The notes under the pieces: model-generated | The model's input: the letters and a program-made list of their open reading frames with translations, nothing else | Told to the model about the DNA's origin: nothing | Databases searched by the model: none | Shown here: positions 34,101 through 46,700 of the stretch, piece after piece | Numbering within the stretch: position 1 is the first letter of the stretch | How the letters are laid out: the number at the start of each line of letters is the position of its first letter | Translations under genes and position numbers: made by a program | Source of the DNA: Euglena gracilis | Lineage: Eukaryota; Euglenida; Euglenophyceae; Euglenales | DNA: 64,000 bases | Direction: 5' to 3' | Assembly (NCBI GenBank): GCA_039621445.1 | Contig: CP154957.1 | Coordinates: 38,906,654 to 38,970,653, forward strand

Positions 34101-37100
34101 TACATACATACATACATACATACATACATACATACATACATACATACATACATACATACATACATACATACATACATACATACATACATACATGCATACA
34201 TACATACATACATACATACACACATACATACATACATACATACATACATACATACATACATACATACATACATACATACATACATACATACATACATACA
34301 TACATACATACATACATACATACATACATACATACATACATACATACATACATACATACATACATACATACATACATACATACATACATACATACATACA
34401 TACATACATACATACATACATACATAAACTTACACATGCATACAAAGGAAATGCGTGAAAATTAAAGAAGCAAACAAAATGATGTTTCCTCCCAAAACAA
34501 TTCACGAAAATGATACTACATCCATTTCACAAATGGCAGAGATGATTGTTTTTTTACATCTGAGGGAGGGCAATAAATGCTTGTTCAGGCGCGGATAAGC
34601 GTACCTATCAAAGAGAAGAGAAATCATCGAACAGGTTGAAGTTCCTTGAGCTGCAAGGCCTTGCAACAGAGAAATGAAGAATCACAGAAACAATCCAGAA
34701 ATTGCAACCAAAAACCAAGGAAGTGGGACCCAACAATAGAAAGCACACCGGAACTCCAGATGTGCCTCCTCCTTAACCTCATCCACGCGGATGATGACGG
34801 CAGAGGAGAACGTGTTCATCCGCCCGTTGTCAAACAGCAGGAAGCGGTTGCCCCCAAGGAGGTTGAGCTGGTGGGCGTGGTACACGAGGGGGGGGCAGGG
34901 TTCGACTTCAGGGTATGGGAGATCAGGCCTGGAAATTGGTGCTCTTGGACTCTCCATGGTGAAACTCCAGACCCATCGACATGAAAGGGTATGGGGGGGG
35001 GGGGTGAGTCCTTGGCACCCCCCCTCCCAGCCTTGAGAGCGGTTGCCTTGGGTTGAGCCCTGGGGAGGACACCACGCGGCCATGGAGGTCAAACAGCTTG
35101 AAATGGCCTGAGGGCAGGGAGGAGGCCCACCAGCGCGGAAGGAGCCGCCATTGAGGATGGGCTGCCTGGCGCCTCCATCAAAAATCCCAGAAGGTGACGG
35201 TGTGCCGACCACGTCTGTTGTGTGGGAATTCATGCAGATAAATGGTGCCATCCTCTTTGAGGATCGCCCCCAAGTTTCCATTAAACAAACCGCCGTCTGG
35301 GCCAGCACACAGTGTGGGGGGCACCCGTGCGGCCGACGCCCCACAGCACCCGCCCACCGGGCCACTCCAGCTTGTAGAACGCGTCCAGGTGGCGGGAGTT
35401 GAGGTACACGGCGCCCGCCTCCCAGTCCCACGCCAGCGTGTTGCCGTGGACGCGGTCCCGGCACTCGAAGGAGTGGCAGCGGCCCCACTGCTTCCCCAGC
35501 GCCGCGTCGTGCTGCCTCACGTACGTCGTGGGCAGGGCTGGGCGGGAAGGCCTGGGGGGGGGGGTCCCGGTCAGCCCTGGCCATGAGGGCGCTGCTGTTC
35601 CAGCGGTGCACGATGCGGCCTGCGGGGCGACCCCCAAGGGTAAGAGCAGAGTCAAAGAAACCAGCAGCGTCCGGGTCTGTCGACAAAAGCACTATGCACC
35701 TGATTTACTTGAAACCCCCGAAGGGGAAGGAAAGTGCGGGCACGGTTCGCCTTGAAGCGCGGTGCAGAGCTCCACTTTCAGAAAGCACGAATGGCCTTCG
35801 GAACAAGGGAGGCAAAGGCCGGAAAAGAGTAAGCCACTCACTCACTGTCCATTGCATATGCAAGCAACACCGTTGGTGTCGACCTCGTCGATCCACTCCA
35901 TGGTGTACCCCAGGGAAGTGGGCTGGGTGGTGAGTGTCAGGAAGTGCTTCGTGTGGGGGTTGTACTCCACGTCATGGTGGGAGTGGATCTGCGAGCATGA
36001 GTGAGTTGGTGGATAGATATTAAGTATGATAGTGAGTTGATAGTGAATTGTGATGCTTCATCGGTATGCAGACAAAAAATGTGTGTGGTAGGCTGACAAA
36101 AAAATAAATACCTTGTACAGGTGGACCTCTGAGGGACGGTCGAGGTTCCAAATGAAAAGGCGGTAGTCCGGATAGGGCGGCTGCACCGCGCTGCCGAGCA
36201 GGCCCACAACGTGGGTGGAGTTGATGAACTTTAGGCCTTTCCCTCGCCTGCAAAGACAAGAGGGCAACCTGCCACCGCCGTCGCCCCTGCCATCGATTGT
36301 TTGCCAATGCTCGATCAGCAGATTGGATGGAGGCACACTCAGCTGACCCTGTTTCAAAGCACAGAAGAGGGGTGTCCTCAAATGTATTCCCAATGGTGCG
36401 CAGGTCAGGCGCCCATCAGCAGGTGCTGCGGTATGAACTGCGGCAGGGTACTTGCGTCTCCTTCCTGCACACCACTAGCCCCACTGACGCGCACATGTCC
36501 AATTAGTCCTCCCCAGCCATAATCATGCCCTCTGCCCCGCGACACCGAAGGCTTCCACGCTCTAACCCCCACGTCTTTCACCAGTGCGGCGACACCGAAA
36601 CCCAATTTCAGACGAGAGAGCATTTCCTCAAAGAGCCCCAATCATGTGCAATTGCGCGCAACCCCGGCTGCTGAAGACCCCTCTTCTCATGTATGGCCCT
36701 CAGCTGCCAGAGTTTAGAGCCGAGACATTAATGATTTTCTAAGTTTGCTTGTGCTGGCCGAGGTTTCAAACACAAGCCTGACACCCTGGTTTACGGATTT
36801 AAGAGGCATGACGACCTCTTTAACGCGTCAAACCAAGGTTCAAACCCTGAGACATCATGTCCATCCTTGCGCAACGTCCGAGGGTTGCGGCCGGTTAGAA
36901 TTTCAAACCCAGTCGACTGAAAACTGACAGTGGGACACGTTATAAATTCGCGCCGCATGCACTTGATTGGGCCAAAACCCTGAACAGCCGTCCAAGATGA
37001 TGGCCATCTTCAGGTAAAACCAAACTCAAAACTCAAAATCTGCCCTTCATCATTTTAATTACTTTGCGTCCCAATTGGGAAAAAAAACATCATCCAATCA

Positions 37101-40100
37101 GGAGGGCATGATAATGCTGTTTAAACGGGAACTGGAAAGAAGAGTGGGTTCAAAAAAAGTGTGATGAAAGGTGCCCAAAGGCAACGGGAGGGTCCTTTCT
37201 TCTAGAGAGCAGCCTGGGAATTCTTGCGGGGTGTCCACACACCGGAACACTGGATTCTTCTTCGCTGACGCCGCGGTGGGGTACGGGGGGTCCACCGCCA
37301 TCAGCACCCTCCCGTCTGGCCCAGGGCCGGGCCCCCTCCCACCGTTGTGGGTGTGCCGCCGCCCGACCCTGCCCCCAGTCAAAGACCACCCACGTCACCG
37401 ACTGGTACGTCATGTCCCCGCAGTTGGCCTCTCCGGTGATGTGCCTGCCACAGGAAGGGGCGATTTGAGAGCTGTGGCTGGATTGGTGCAGAATCCAAAA
37501 CGTAGCAACAAATACACCACAAACTGGGGCATATTGTTTTCTGAGCCGAGCTCGGTATGGGTGTTTTGCGCAAAGCTTGTGTACCCCATTTTTCTTTCCT
37601 TTTCCAAAAAAACCCCTCAAAAACGAACTTTTTGGAAATAAATGTCGCTTTTTGAGGTTTGAGTTCAATTTTTTGATTATTTTTTTCATGCAAGAAACTC
37701 CTTTTTTAACCAGAATGGCAATTTTTGCCTGCGACCCCCCCCCCAACCTGCACCCGGGAACTCCTGGCTGCACGGTAGTCCCTGAAACCCTTTGGGGGGG
37801 TCCGACCCCCTCGCCCCTTCCCATACTCGTGGGGAGCCAATTTTTGGTCAAAATGCCTTCGGCGCCAAAGGGTTCCTTGGTTAGTGCCATGGTGGGTGGG
37901 GAGGAGTCCACCCTCCGCACCTCCAGGGCGGGGGGGGGGGGGGCAACCATCCCCCACCAAGCATTCCCGTGCAGACCTCCCCCTGCCATCTGGTTTCAAA
38001 GCAAGCGTTGGTCCCTTTGTCTATTGCATCAAATTGGTCAGCCAGTTGGAGTTTTGGGAGAAATAACTGGAGGCTGAGAAAAAAAAACCAAATCATTTTT
38101 GTTTGCAGCACACAAGAAGAAGCACAGGCATGTACCGTCCACCAGTTTTGTGTTTTTTTTTTACTTTCTCTGTAGGGCATCTTGCTTCCAAGGTTGCTTC
38201 CGGAACGCCGGACAGGTAAGATGTTCCCTGTTGGGTTTCTCGTCCTCTGACATTCCCCTTCTGATCCCAACAAGCAAGTTGGGGCAAGTTGCAACACTTC
38301 AAGGGGCGGGGCACACCTGCACTTCTTCCAAAGGGACATCACCACCAGCGCCCCATCGCGGAACGGGGCGTCCCGGGCGGCCGGGACATCGATGGCGATG
38401 GCGGCCTCGATGTCCCGCAGTTCCTCCGCCGACACAGATACGTACCTGTTGGGGTGGCCCACAGCACCGGGGTGTTGTACCGGGGTGCCGATCCCCCCAG
38501 CCACCTCATCGGAGGAAGGGAGGGCTGCAGCGTTCATTCCAGCCTTCCCTTTGGGGCCCAAAGGTGTCATGGAAGTGGAAGGCAGGGGAATTCGGGGTGT
38601 TGTGGGGCACACCGGGAGAGCTTCCGCCGCCGGAGCACCTTCTGCTCACACGTCACGTTGAGGCGGGGGACGAGGTCCCTGGGCGGGGGCTGCGGACAAG
38701 CCTTTGCTGGAAAAATCTCACCCCCTGAGGGCTGAGGGGGGCACTGGCCAGGATTTCGCGAGCCACGAGCTAAACACCCCTCAGGGCCCTTTTTCTTTCA
38801 AGAAAAAGGATTTTTGGGAAACATTCACTACGTGGTAAAATGCCTCGGATGGTGGCAGCCCCCCCCCCTCAATTCGGCTCAATTCGGACCAGCTGCAGTC
38901 CAGCGGCCCCCCAGGGTGCTGTCAGTTGTCACGTGGAGGCTTGGCTGCACACGCCGCAGCACATCGCCAGAGCCGACTGGACTGTGCCTTCCGTCCAGGG
39001 TGTTGCTTAAGAAAATTTGGCCCCCACCCCCCCGGGGGGTCAAGCCAGCTAGGAGACTTTCCAGCTCCAGACCACTCTCCCCCCATCAACGGATTTTATT
39101 CAATTTCAGCTGACCTTCGGGCGGCAGGACGGTGATGGATTTTTTCCTTTTGGGGGTACGAAAAATGGGGGTCGAAAAATAGATTTCTTGCAAAATTAGC
39201 ATTTTTGGACATTTTTGAATGAATGAATTTTTTTTCCGATTTGGTACACGGTTTCCAGTCGGGCTAGCCCTGGGACAGCCAGCAGCCTTTTTCCAGCCCA
39301 CCCAAATTTTCCAGCCAGGTCCTTAAGCAACGCCCTGCTTCCGTCCACCTCTGGGGGTCGGTCCGTCGCCGTGCCCAGCAGAACGCCAGCAGCCCGAGGG
39401 TGGCCCTCCTCCCCGTCCCCGGGCTCTTCTTGTCCGCCTCCGCTGGCGGGGGTGGGCCCATAGACTCACTCAGGGAACCCGGAAGCGCATCTTTCAGCAC
39501 CCCTTCAAGTCCCACAACCTGGGGGCATTTAGGGGAGGCCTTAAGGAAATATTGCTGACTGATTAATTTGGTGATGCACATTACATTTCATGGCACCAAC
39601 CTGCTTCCCCCTTCCCCACCACCCAAGGGTTTCAGTCTTTCCTCAATGAAACTGTGCTGGGATGAAATTGCAAAAAAAAACCCAACCCAAATGATGACCC
39701 CTCTGTTTCTTATGGAGTGAGATTTCTGGACCCTCGGGGAGTTTCATATTGGAGCAACCATGTTTTGGGCGGGAAAATCAAAGTGTTGTGACAAAATGTT
39801 TGTAATGTGATCTGCAACTCTGCTTCAGTGTGTCCGAAGTTCGCCATTTGTCAGTGAAATTCTAACAGGGTACTTTCTTTTCAGAGAGAGAAAATATGTC
39901 AACCTATTTCCAAACATATTTCTTTAAAAAAAAAGCCCAATCTATCCCACTCTGGTGATACTGTGGGTGTCAAGCAAAAGAGACCAGGCTCGTTTTGCCA
40001 AAAGGTGTTTCCTCCCATCCCCCAGCTGCAGTGCGTGCCATGACCCCTCGACACACCCACCGTCTCAGGGTCAGAAGAAATGATAAAACACCCCGAAGAC

Positions 40101-40781
40101 AATTGGAATGCTTTTCAAACATTTATCCAATAAGAAAATATTATCCAACCAAAAAAAATTGCCAAGAAGTGACTTGACTGTCTTGATGTTTTATAAGAAA
40201 GGTAAAGTTTGGCCCATGCCGCGGCGAAAACGCCTGGCGCCGTCCTGGCTGGACCCCCCCCCCGAAGAAAAGCCAACCCATTCGCAACCCACCAGCCCTC
40301 GAAGCCCCCCCAAAAGATGTGCTCAAAATCCAAAAACTCTCTCCCAGTCAAACAGGGGAGGGGGCTGCAGTCAGAACCCAAACTCTGCCAACCAATCCCC
40401 CCAGCACAGAGGCAGGGGCCAAAGAGGGTTAAGTGAATCTACAACCAGGCTCGGCTGGGGGCAGCGATGGAGGTTCCGCGGTGGCGTCGTCGTCGGCGGG
40501 CACGGCTGCGGAGTCCGTGGCCGCGACGTCCTCGAAGTCAGCGGAGACGCTGTCGGGCGCTGGCGGTCTGGCTGCGGGTCTGGGGTGGTGCCGAGCACCC
40601 CACATTTTGCCCCCGCGTCACCATTCCCACAGGTGGCCATGGCAGGGGGGCGTATTGCCGCCAGGGCCTGGGTGGCAGTGGCGCGCCCCCAGGGGAGGGA
40701 GGGCAGGGCGAAGAACACCAGCAGCATGGCGAAGATGCAGCCGAGGAGGGCAACCCGCTTCAGGCACGTCGCGTCTGCCAT
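31221..40781 (-). CDS. Arylsulfotransferase-family protein with N-terminal membrane anchor
   Basis: Related to the bacterial/eukaryotic arylsulfotransferase (ASST) fold, a six-bladed propeller enzyme that moves sulfate between phenolic compounds. Exons: 40781-40622, 40559-40446, 39442-39349, 38981-38897, 38689-38648, 38456-38317, 37444-37373, 36247-36112, 35988-35884, 35511-35325, 35296-35210, 34867-34749, 33613-33451, 32753-32503, 31307-31221 (stop). Exon 1 has a hydrophobic segment (VALLGCIFAMLLVFFALPSL), a signal anchor. Family features: GLKFINSTHVVGLLG; IHSHHDVEYNPHTKHF; LAWDWEAGAVYLNSRHLDAF then GRVLWGVGRTG; HQLNLLGGNRFLLFDNGRMN; MGGVLRTPTGSILASLGYG; ATIVEVTPTKQKVWEM. The His residues of HSHHD could be catalytic, but I cannot confirm it. 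Borders around 38.9 kb, 35.2-34.8 kb and 34.7-33.6 kb are uncertain; a small exon may be missing there. The enzyme probably faces the secretory lumen or cell surface. Confidence 0.8.
31308..32502 (-). other. Nonconventional last intron of the arylsulfotransferase gene
   Basis: Starts ATGCAGCCACGG and ends CGGCTGCTGCC; CAG at +4, CTG at -8, and GCAGCC pairs with GGCTGC. Leads to a 28-residue terminal exon with a stop at 31221. Confidence 0.7.
33874..34427. repeat. (CATA)n array, about 550 bp, in an arylsulfotransferase intron
   Basis: Long tetranucleotide CATA/TACA array with a few CACA and CATG interruptions. It gives long Ile-His-Thr-Tyr and Met-Tyr-Val-Cys frames on both strands that are not genes. 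Confidence 0.98.
38457..38647 (-). other. Nonconventional intron in the arylsulfotransferase gene
   Basis: Starts GAGCAGAAG and ends GCTGTGGGC; CAG at +4, CTG at -8. Joins RLNVTC to HPNRYVSVSAEEL in frame. Confidence 0.75.
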
Positions 40782-41514
40782 CCGACGCCCGGGGCATGCT
40801 GGGCGACCCCCGGGCCAGGGGGGGGGGGGAGGAGAGCTGGATGAAGTGGGCGAGGGAGAACTTGCACATATATGGCGGCTCATTTGGCCTCCAGCACAAA
40901 CTCATGAGTATGAGTGTCGGTGTGCATGCGCATACATGCATGCCTGCGTGTGTGCGTGTGCGCGTGTGTATGTGCTCATACACACACATATGCAACGCCG
41001 CTGGCCAATGTTGGAGGGGACAGCAAACACTTTGTTTGCTATTGTTCCGTTTTTTTTTCCTTCTTGCATCCAGGGCAAAATTATGAGACCCCTGCCCTTT
41101 CATCCTGGCTTCACTTTTTTTAGCTTTTGTTTTATCTGGTGGAGCAGTTTTTTTGCTTCTTAAACCTCCTCCAAGCACCTCCAGCTTTCATTTTCTAACA
41201 CCTCGGGCTTTTTGTCATATGTTGCCTTGTTCTTGGCACTACAAAATCTTGAGTATGCCGTCCACATTTGTGCTTCGGACTTTGACCTTGAGGTCTTCAG
41301 CAGTGGCAGGATTGACTTCTCCAGCAAGAAAGCATCTGCGTAACTACTGGGCCTGCCCAAGGGTCGGAGGGCCAGTAGTTAAGGGGCGTAATCGAAGATC
41401 GAGGGGTATAATCGGACCCCCCTGCGTTGCAGAAGTGGCCCGGACTCCCAATTCGCCAGTGTTTTTTGCACTGTCCGCAGGAGATGTCCCAGACAAATGT
41501 GCAGTTCCCTATAG

Positions 41515-41745
41515 GACAGGGGTTAGGGTTAGGGTTAGGGTTAAGGAATAGGGGTAAGGTTAGGATTCAGGCCCAGTTAGGCCGGAAATAAGGCCGAAGT
41601 TAGGCCTGAATTTAGGCCCAAAGTCGGCCAAACTTCCTCTCTTTGACCTAACCCTAATCCCTTTCGGAACGTGCCCGACCCCAACTGCTAAAAATAACAG
41701 AAACACCAAAAATGCCCATCAGCTTGCGTTTATGAAAATGTAGCC
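41515..41745. repeat. Interstitial TTAGGG-containing fold-back element, copy 2
   Basis: Three to four TTAGGG units, then AGGCC-rich sequence, then CCTAACCCTAATCCCTTTC and finally GCCCATCAGCTTGCGTTTA. It shares this order and many short words with copy 1 at 18,590-18,850, at clearly reduced identity. Confidence 0.82.
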
Positions 41746-41859
41746 CGTCCCCAGTCTAAGCACTGCCCCCCCCCCCCCCCGAGGGCAGTCGTTGGATGCT
41801 GCCGAAAAAAAAATACAAGAACAAATAAGAAGAAGAAGAAGAAGCATAAGAATAAGAAT

Positions 41860-41990
41860 ACCCCCCCCGGGCAATTGACGCCCCCGGGCAATTGACGCCC
41901 CCGGGCAACTGTCACCCCTGGCTGTGCCGGCCAATATGTCACCCCGGGAAATTGTCACCCCCCTCCGTGCTGCCCAATTTTTCACCCCCC
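41860..41990. repeat. Minisatellite of GGCAATTGACGCCCCC units, copy 1
   Basis: Units of about 17 bp (CCCGGGCAATTGACGCC and variants with GTCACC) run into CCCCCCTCCGTGCTGCCCAA. The same series recurs at 42,172-42,296. Confidence 0.85.
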
Positions 41991-42171
41991 CCCCATAGAA
42001 GATGTTTGTGAACTTTCTTTTCACCGACACGGCTCGATTGATCCTCTATGCCGATACAACGTGCTGAGAAATGTCACACACCAAATGCTCTGCACAATAT
42101 CACAACCATAGCTGCATTTTTGCGTGTTCCTTGGTGTTTCAGGTCATTTGGATTTAATGTGGCCTACATGG

Positions 42172-42296
42172 GTGGGCAATTGACGCCCCCCGGGCAATTG
42201 ACGCCCCCGGGTAATTGTCACCCCCCTCTGTGCCGGCCAAATTGTCACCCTAGGAAATTGTCACCCCCCTCCGTGCTGCCCGATTTGTCGCGCGAA
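42172..42296. repeat. Minisatellite of GGCAATTGACGCCCCC units, copy 2
   Basis: Direct repeat of the block at 41,860-41,990 with the same internal order. It is followed by the AATAAG array; copy 1 is instead preceded by AAGAAT-type sequence. Confidence 0.85.
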
Positions 42297-42309
42297 AATT
42301 GCCTGTGGG

Positions 42310-42400
42310 GGAGAATAAGAATAAGAATAAGCATAAGAATAAGAATAAGAATAAGAATAAGAATAATAATAAGAATAAGAATAAGGATAAGAATAAGAAT
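42310..42400. repeat. (AATAAG)n array
   Basis: About fifteen AATAAG-like hexamers with a few variants (GCATAAG, AATAAT). Confidence 0.9.
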
Positions 42401-43720
42401 AGAAAATGAATAACAACAACAACGACAATAACACTGGGAAGAGACAAAAAGCTGCAAGATGAACAGTTGTACCTGTAAAGCATTGGATTTCTTCAGTTTT
42501 GACTTTGATTGAAATGATTGTATTCAGAATATATTTTGATCACGTTGGGATTTCAGCATCGACTGCTCTTCCTGCTTTCAATTGCAGGGCGATGCGAAAA
42601 TCTGTGACATTTTCTTTCCAGATTTCACCTGAAACCGAGAACAATTTCCTGGACCATTGGGAGGAGTGGGACACCAGTTGAGCAAGCAAAAGGATGCCTG
42701 GCACGTGCTGTCTGTGAAATACTGAAATATGGTGCCAGCGATCTTGAGGAAGATAAGGCTGTGGGCCCGGAAGCCAAGGGTCCGTCAGCCTGGGGTTGGA
42801 AGGGGGAGCATAGATGGTAGTGAGGCCTGGTGGGCCTTCATTGCCGGCAGGCACCGTGGACAGTGCCCTCCTGCAGCATGCTCTTGATCTGCAGAGAGGG
42901 CAGAATGGCAAGAAATGGTCCTTGTAGCCAACGATGCGAACCTTTGCAGCTTAAAAAGGGCGAAACCCCTTTCATATGCGGCATTGCAATTGCCACATAT
43001 TGGGAATGCAATTGAAGGTTGGGTTGCTGAGAAACACTGACCATTTTGTTCGCTGGTATTTCGGAAATTTTCAAAATAAACGAATGTGCAGGCATACAGT
43101 TCAACAACAGCGACACCCTTCCGTGAAACAATCACAAAAGGATGGTCGAGGGCGCCAGCTGGAATTCTATATGAAAAGGGGGGTTCCACCAACGAGTCAG
43201 ATTGAGGGGCAGGTAGCAAACGATAAGGACAGCAACGAATGGCATTGCGTGTTCCTCATTCATGGGGATAAACCCTTTTCGGGGGGAGTGACTAAGAAGA
43301 AATTAGAGATGGGGAAAAAATGGTGCTCTCAGCCAAAATGATAAGGGAAATAATCGGTGTTCTCGGCCAAAAAGCCAAAAAACAAATGTGGACAATTTCT
43401 CAAAAAAAATGCAGATTAGACAAAATAAGGAAGTGATGTCTCTCAAAAAATAGGATTTTGGAATCAAATTTGGGGTTTCCACCACAAAAAGCTAAATTTT
43501 AAGCTTCAAATTGACAACGATAACCGCAAAAAAAAAAGGGAAAAAATTGAAGAATTGTGGAAAAATTTGAAGGCCTCAGCGAAAAATTAATTGATAAAAT
43601 TTTGATTTAATATAATTGTTCCACCGTTTTTTGTCCAGCCCAGTTTCATAACTTCAATTTCCCCCGCCTGTAACTCATTTCTTTCTGCAAATCAAAATCA
43701 GCCCATCAACCTGTGGGCAG

Positions 43721-46700
43721 CTACTGCGGCGTCGCCTCCTTCAGTTTGTTGATGCGCTGAATGATCTGGAACACGTACTGTGCCAAGATCTGCTGGATGG
43801 AGCCCTTGCTCTGCTCGTACACGACCGCCCCGACCCCTGCCAAGACAGGGACCAAGCCAGGATATTTTGTACAGACCCGGGGGTGCACCGGCCAGCTGGA
43901 AAAAGGTGCTGCAGGACTCCCTACCCCCCCAGGGGTGGGGGTCGGGGGGGGGGGGGTCCTACCAGCTGACGGCCCGGACCCAGCTGGCACCTGAAAACAG
44001 GTATAAAAAAACCCAAATGCAACTGGGTTAGATTTTATTTTTCTTCAGCCAAATATTTCAGGTGAAAACCCCAAAAAACCCTCGAAAAAAAACATTTAGC
44101 CATTTTTGACACATTTTTCCAAAAAATGTCGGTCCAGCCTGGCTTCACCAGGCTACAAAAACTTTATTGCCGCTCGAACCGGGGGGGGGGTCCGCAGCCC
44201 AGCTTGGAGGTCTGGCTGGGGGGAAAGAGTTGGTTGGCTGGACCCTCACATGGGGTCTGGCTTAAGAATTTGCCTGGACCAAGCAGTGGGTGAAACCCGC
44301 AGAAAGGGAGCCGGCAAGAAGAGACCTGGCATACATGCACATATGCTTCCAGAAGAAAATGACCGGGATGTATTAATTGGGCGGCGGGGGGGGGGGGTAT
44401 GCATTGTTTTTTTGAAATTCTTGGTGCCCAAATAGTAGAATGATCCAAAATTTGCTTGAGTTGGGCATTATGAATCAAACAAGCAAAATCTGGATCAAAA
44501 TACTAATTATTCCGTTCTGATTCTTCTGGATGGAATTAAATAGAAATTTGATGAGAATTTTGTTTGTGTTTCAGTTCATGTCAATCACAAGCATTTTTCT
44601 CAACGTTCTGCTATTTGTTCCTCAAGAATTTCAAAAAGTGAAATTCTATAGAAGTAATAGGATTTGCTCCGAAGTTTGTTAGAAGAATTCCGTTGGTCGA
44701 CTTCTAGAAAAATTCGGTATGTTTTCCTATTTAAAACGGAATCAGAAATAATGGACGGATTAAATAGGCGGCTGATACAGATTTTCCTTATGTTCAATCG
44801 TACAGGAATTCATAAGCAAATTCTGGAATACCCTTCTAAATATTCCGTTTTTTTCTTTACGAAAGAATTAAATAGGAAATAAAGCCGAATTTATTTAGGG
44901 TGATTCAGAATGTCGATCCCTAACAAATTTCGGATCATTTTTTTGTTTTGGGAAATCCTCATCTGGAGTGGAGTTTAATATCGTGGTTGTTTTGTTTGCT
45001 CCAAAAAGCCAATTATCACTGGCATCAGCACACTGAACCAAAGTGAAGAGTTTGGGAGGGGAACCTCCAGGTCAGCCTTATTCCAGGGGTGGCCGTCATG
45101 CACCAAATCCTTGGGGGGCACCTGCGTCCAGCATGGCCAAGAATGAGTCCACGTCCTTCGCACCCGGGCCGAAGAACTCCTGCTTCAGGATGTCCTCCCA
45201 CTTGTCGAACTCCGTGTTGAGCAGCATGTTCCACACCATGATATTCTCCGGTGCGGCGCCCTCCCCACCATGCGGGCACATGATGAGCAGCGACTCCGCA
45301 GCGTAGACCTGCAGCACAACAGAGTGGGGGCCAGATGGGAAGTACGAGGGGGGAAATGCGAGGGAGCTTTCGTTTGGGGTGTTAGTACTATGTGTTAGGG
45401 TCTGCGATGAATAACTCTAGCCGTAGTCATTTTGAGACAGGCTGGGGAAATGGGGGGAAATAGAGAAGTTGGGCTGGGCTACCAGTTTGGGGTGGTTTGA
45501 CCCCACTTGCCGTGACGGTCCTGGGAAAATTGAAGTGAAAAACAAAAATAAGCAAAATCGATTTCGTGGTTCGAATCTTTTAGCTGGGGCATCAAAGGCT
45601 GGAAAAAGGCTGTGGGCTGGCTGGGCACTTTAAGCGGGACATATGTCTCAACGGCATTGCATAAGATTGCAGCCTTTGTTTGTGCCAGGGTCTGGAGCTA
45701 TATGCATCAAGCATCTCTGGTCAACCATGCCCAGCATCGCCCAGCATCGCCCAGCATCGCCTTTGAAGCCTATGGAGGTGTACCTGCACCTGCATCTACT
45801 CAGATACCTGCATCGAAAGCATGTGCTACAGCATCCACATCCACTTCATCCACTTTTGGTCCATTACCCACTTGTACAGCTTTTGGCCACTCTTGGCACA
45901 TTAGGCCACTTTTGGCCACTTTGCCAAATTTCACCCACCTTTGGCCGCCTTTGGCATGGGGATATGTGCTTTTGATCGCTTCTAATTGTTTTCTGGCCAT
46001 TTTTGACTGCTTTGTCCCCTTTAAAACCACTTTGGTCGGCCAAAGCCAATTTTAGGCCATTGGCCAACAAACATTTCCCCAAATCCCTAAATTTTTTGGC
46101 CAATCCAATATCGGCATCCAGTATCTGCATCTTGTCCAACATCTATGTTTACATCTTGTCCATAATCTTTATCTTGTCCAACATCTGCATCTTGTCCATA
46201 ATATACATCTTGTCCGGCATCTGCATCTTGTCCAGTGTCAGCATCTTGTCCAGCATCTGCATCTTGTCCAGGATCAACATCCAGCCTTGTGTCTGCATCC
46301 ATTGGCTCCCAAGCTAGCCAAAATGACAACAAAAAACCCCCAAAATGACCACAAAAAACACAAAAATGACCACACAAAGGCCCAAAAAGCAGAAAAAACT
46401 GACCTAAATGGCTTGAAATGGTCCAAATTGTCCAAAAACCCCCAACAATACCAAAAAGATTGTGAAAAATAACCTAAACTCACCAAAAATGGCCAAAAAC
46501 ACCATAAATGTGCTCATATTGACCCAAATTAGCCAGTATTTGCCCAACCCAATGCAAAACAGCCCCCAAATCAGCAAAAAATAATCCAAGATGGCAAAGA
46601 TGTGTGTAATATTGGAGATTTTTTTGTGTGAGAGTTATCCTAAAAATGAGTTTAATACTTCAAAAGATACAAAAAATGCCAGCATCGCCCAACATTGCCC

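Larger units (their letters stand above)
40782..43720. other. Repeat-rich spacer between the plastid-protein gene and the arylsulfotransferase gene
   Basis: No exon supported. It contains the second TTAGGG fold-back element (41,515-41,745), two copies of a minisatellite built on GGCAATTGACGCCCCC (41,860-41,990 and 42,172-42,296), an AATAAG array (42,310-42,400) and A/T-rich sequence. Confidence 0.5.

Noticed and set aside
33839-34505. Open frames of about 200 codons on both strands reading Ile-His-Thr-Tyr or Met-Tyr-Val-Cys repeats
   Set aside because: They are translations of the CATA tetranucleotide array; all frames are open because the unit lacks stops.
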